Shown here: positions 61,101-64,000 of the stretch, piece by piece
Layout: every line of letters begins with the position of its first letter
Numbering within the stretch: position 1 is the first letter of the stretch
Source: Typha latifolia
Taxonomy: Eukaryota > Streptophyta > Magnoliopsida > Poales > Typhaceae
Assembly (NCBI GenBank): GCA_019914945.1
Contig: CM034110.1
Location: forward strand, 4,915,808 to 4,979,807
Direction of reading: 5' to 3'
DNA: 64,000 nt
The notes under the pieces: model-generated
Databases searched by the model: none
What the model was told of the DNA's origin: nothing
The model's input: only the letters and a program-made list of their open reading frames with translations
Program-made: the position numbers and the translations under genes

Positions 61101-64000
61101 GGGAAAGGGATCACAAGTGCTTTCTGCGGATCCATGCACAACTAAAAGATACATTATGACTGATATTGTCCGAATAAGACAGCTGTGTTTACTACAATTG
61201 TTGACTTGTACCATGATTGTGCGACATGAATCTCATTTAGCCTACTATTCATACAATAGATTTGACTACACGAGATTTCATTTCAGACTGACATGATAAT
61301 TAAGGCAACCTTACATGTAACTTAGGTATCCATCTCCTCATTCAAGTACAGAAGATCTCAAATCTGACATCTTTAGCAGAGTCTACTACAAGATTAGCTA
61401 TAGATTGCGTTATTATCGCACCCAATTGCCTCATTCTCTACCAAAATAACCCTAAAAACTCCTATGTAACTGTTATTTGTCATACCTATTTCAACAACAT
61501 CTAATTCCATATTATCTTTTCCCTTTTTGTTTCTTTTCTTTTCGTGGTGGCATCTTACTCCCAAACATTCTGAACCATAAACCATATAAAATAGGTCATA
61601 TAGATACTCCAGGATCTCCTAAATTTCCTATATATGAGTTTCTCATCAAAATGTGAGCTCTTTTGATACAATTTACGATGGAGCTAATCAGTCAGGTATA
61701 CTCTCTAGCTGATTTAGACAAATTTGTAAAGGAGTCAAAGTAAGACCTCTTTCCTCAACTCTTTTTCTTATTGCAGTGACTACCCAAATCGTCCAAAAAG
61801 GTTCACAAATTCCTTCCAATAAAATATCACACATAGTAGGCCTATACTTCATAAACAATAGGAGCGAACACCTCACTTGATGCCTTTGAAGTAAGTCCTG
61901 TAGTTCATTCACTAGGTTAAACCTTGAGACTGCTCCAAACACCGGGCTGACCTCTACCACAAATAACAGATATTAAGTTAGACGCAGTCAACTATTATAC
62001 GGCCTATTACCTATAGTCTCCTCCCATCTACGCAAAAAAATTATTAAATCTAGGACTAATCAGCTGACAGCAGAGTTATAATAATTCAAGTACAAGATAC
62101 CTGCTCAGGTGGCCTAGTTAGAGCAGGTGACACGGAAGCACCGGCAACCAGACCAGAACCTGAAAGAATATCTTTCAAAGTGCCACTGACTCCCAAAAGG
62201 AGAAGAGTTTTAGCTCCTATGGCCGATCCACTAGCGCACGTAGAAAGAAGGCGGATCAACCCCTGAAAGACATTGTTCCAACAGATTAGCAAAGATCAGA
62301 AAATTCCTAACAACCCAAATAAAGTCATGCACATACCGTGTAGGTAGATGTACTCAAAGAAGCTTGCCCTCCAGAATTGCTAATGGATATCAACCCAGCA
62401 GCTTGTGCAACCAAACCATGATTACACAACTCATCTAACTTGTCAGGCAATGAGGCGAAAGCTTCTGCAATACGTGTCAAGCAAACAGAGGCATGTTCCA
62501 GCACCTAAATTTGATGTTGCCGAAAGAAAGAACAATTGACATCTTAGTAAACCATTCAACAGATAAAGATGTCAGAGGCCCTCACTTCAGCCATATATGT
62601 ACTTGGGGAATCTAATAATTTCATAACATCTTATGTACCTTTGCATCATGATAATTCAGAAGGTTTGTGAGCAACGGAACTGCTTCCATAACAAAGTCAG
62701 CTGCATCAGAAGGAAGTTTCTTACACATATTTGCAGCAGTGGACAATGCTACTCTCTGAAAAGAAATGTAGAAGTAAATATAATACACAAAACTAGGAGT
62801 CATTAGTTCACTGCCGAAAACCTGAATAAACAGTATAACGCAAGAACAATAAACTAGGGAGCATACTTATAGAACAATTACCTGAACGCCAGTTGAAAAG
62901 AAGTCAAGATAAGACAGCACCGCCATTAGTGCACCAGCACGCAAACAAGCAGTCGGGTGCTCTTGTGATATCTTCTTGAGAGCTTGCAGTGACTGAGGAG
63001 AAGAATCAAACAGTTGTGAGAAAGGAGATGAAAAGGATAAATTTACTTTGAAAAGAAGTGATGTATCAGAGATGAAAGTTCTTGGCAATAGAAGTACACA
63101 TTTGTTATGGCCTCTATCTATCAAAGAGATGAATTCACCTAGAATATCACAATTAATACCTAACAATTCAAGAAAAATAAAGCTTTTCTGAACCAGTAAC
63201 CACATTCATAATTTACTCTATCCATTACCATGGCTTGCTATTCCAGGTTTTTGGTAAAATAACAAGCAAGCAACAAATGTAAAAGATGTTCAACATCTTT
63301 CTGCTCCATCGGCACAAAGATAGCAGGAGCAAACAATTGTCCCTTTTATAAAGGCTACTGCAGCTCAAATCTAGTTACACTCAAATTCATATTAGTTAAC
63401 CATTTACAGTAAGTGAACCCACAAAAATTACAACTAGCACTCAAGCAACAATTTCATCCAGCACCACTAAATATTGCTTGTACCACTAAATATTGCATGC
63501 ACCAACTACTAATGTTAACAAACCAATAGGCACATAAACCATCAAATTAGGGAAAAAGGGAAGGGGCACACCTGCTCAGCAAGGTCCATGTATTCAATTG
63601 TCAATAACCGGGCACAGAAGCATGGCACAGCACCATAATGCACCACCGCAGCACATGAGGATGGCAGCACGTCGCACAGGTGGGTGAGCGCCCTTGCAGC
63701 AAGCAGCATGATATCAGGATTGCTCTCATGGTTGAGCAACCCAACAAGGACAGGAACAAATGAGTCTACCGAGAAGGACCCTAGAGACTCCTCAGTCCCT
63801 ATTGACAGCATCTCGCAGAGCTGGGTCAATGCCTCTACCTGCTTTCCCTCCTCCCCTTCAGCCCTTAAACCCGAGAGGATCTTCTTCAGCCGCCCGCTCT
63901 GCTGCGATAGCGAAGAAGCCGTGATGGCTGACGACGGCAGAAGATCATCGAGCCCAGCACCAAGCTTTCTTAGCAAGCCCTGGAGTGCACTGCTAGCCGA
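51290..64000 (-). CDS. UPL3: HECT-type E3 ubiquitin ligase UPL3-like (KAKTUS), 5' end outside the window
   Basis: Seventeen exons, transcribed from beyond 64000: 63572-64000, 62882-62992, 62639-62755, 62337-62504, 62101-62262, 59963-60211, 59757-59878, 58241-59666, 57538-57633, 55704-57278, 55371-55601, 55175-55279, 52013-52093, 51856-51924, 51638-51766, 51431-51553, 51290-51355. All introns GT-AG. The exons join without a stop into 1,752 residues; Arabidopsis UPL3 has about 1,890, so about 130 N-terminal residues are missing. The N-terminal half has armadillo-type helices ([40 protein letters not shown]). Ser-rich and acidic linkers follow ([20 protein letters not shown]). The HECT domain spans about 1316-1752, with catalytic Cys at residue 1719 (codon 51467-51469, in [12 protein letters not shown]). 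It forms a ubiquitin thioester before transfer to substrate; in Arabidopsis the targets include GL3/EGL3, affecting trichome endoreduplication. UPL4 is the nearest alternative, but the long linkers favour UPL3. Confidence 0.95.
52094..55174 (-). other. Large UPL3 intron (3.1 kb) before the HECT C-lobe exons
   Basis: AT-rich, with a (TA)n microsatellite at 53395-53432 and no coding frame. A 'catattaattttagatttttt' word appears twice (about 52587 and 52750), a local duplication. Confidence 0.6.
53395..53432. repeat. (TA)n microsatellite in a UPL3 intron
   Basis: About 19 TA units. Confidence 0.95.
58066..58116. repeat. Compound (TG)n(TA)n microsatellite in a UPL3 intron
   Basis: About 7 GT units followed by about 18 TA units, some 125 bp from the donor of the long exon 58241-59666. 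Confidence 0.95.
60212..62100 (-). other. UPL3 intron of 1.9 kb
   Basis: AT-rich. Short open frames on both strands show no domain. A short 'gatagt' tandem run sits at about 60443-60462. No nested gene. Confidence 0.6.
62993..63571 (-). other. First UPL3 intron visible in the window
   Basis: 579 bp between the armadillo-region exons, with no coding content. The partial repeat 'accactaaatattgc' occurs twice near 63460-63500. Confidence 0.6.

Overview
This window is nuclear DNA from a flowering plant. It has three recognisable host genes, plant-type GT-AG introns, and AT-rich intergenic DNA full of decayed LTR retrotransposons and short hAT-type elements. The GC-rich first exon of the senescence-domain gene, which becomes AT-rich downstream, would fit a monocot; this is an inference and the species cannot be named from sequence alone.

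Layout. 1-8.1 kb: non-autonomous hAT element, RNase H fossil of a retroelement, a truncated LTR-like block and AT-rich DNA. 8.1-10.0 kb: an intron-less PLS-class pentatricopeptide-repeat (PPR) gene on +, whose 5' end overlaps an antisense fossil of a different (P-class) PPR gene. 10.0-19.2 kb: two hAT-type MITEs with target-site duplications, a mosaic of Ty3/gypsy LTR pieces with primer-binding sites and gag remains, and a 2.5-kb solo LTR with a perfect 5-bp duplication and an array of GC-rich hairpins. 19.2-33.5 kb: no complete gene; a large inverted-repeat (foldback-like) structure with minisatellites and two direct copies of a segment carrying a 75-nt exon-like sequence. 33.5-37.3 kb: a chimeric, pol-less gypsy derivative on -. 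39.2-44.3 kb: a four-exon senescence/dehydration-associated (ERD7-like) gene on + with a visible TATA box. 44.6-48.2 kb: a decayed Ty1/copia polyprotein on -. 51.3-64.0 kb: the C-terminal 1,752 residues of a UPL3-type HECT ubiquitin ligase on -, 17 exons; its 5' end lies beyond position 64000.

The three host genes are unrelated in function: organellar RNA metabolism, a stress-associated protein family, and ubiquitin ligation. Plant genes are not in operons and nothing suggests co-regulation. I found no tRNA or rRNA genes, no CRISPR arrays and no convincing new multi-gene system. The most unusual signals are the twice-copied 75-nt exon-like segment (all three differences synonymous), the hairpin array in the solo LTR, the antisense PPR fossil, and the MITE whose removal restores a 46-bp tandem repeat. 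Exon boundaries were assigned by hand from splice sites, reading frame and family conservation.
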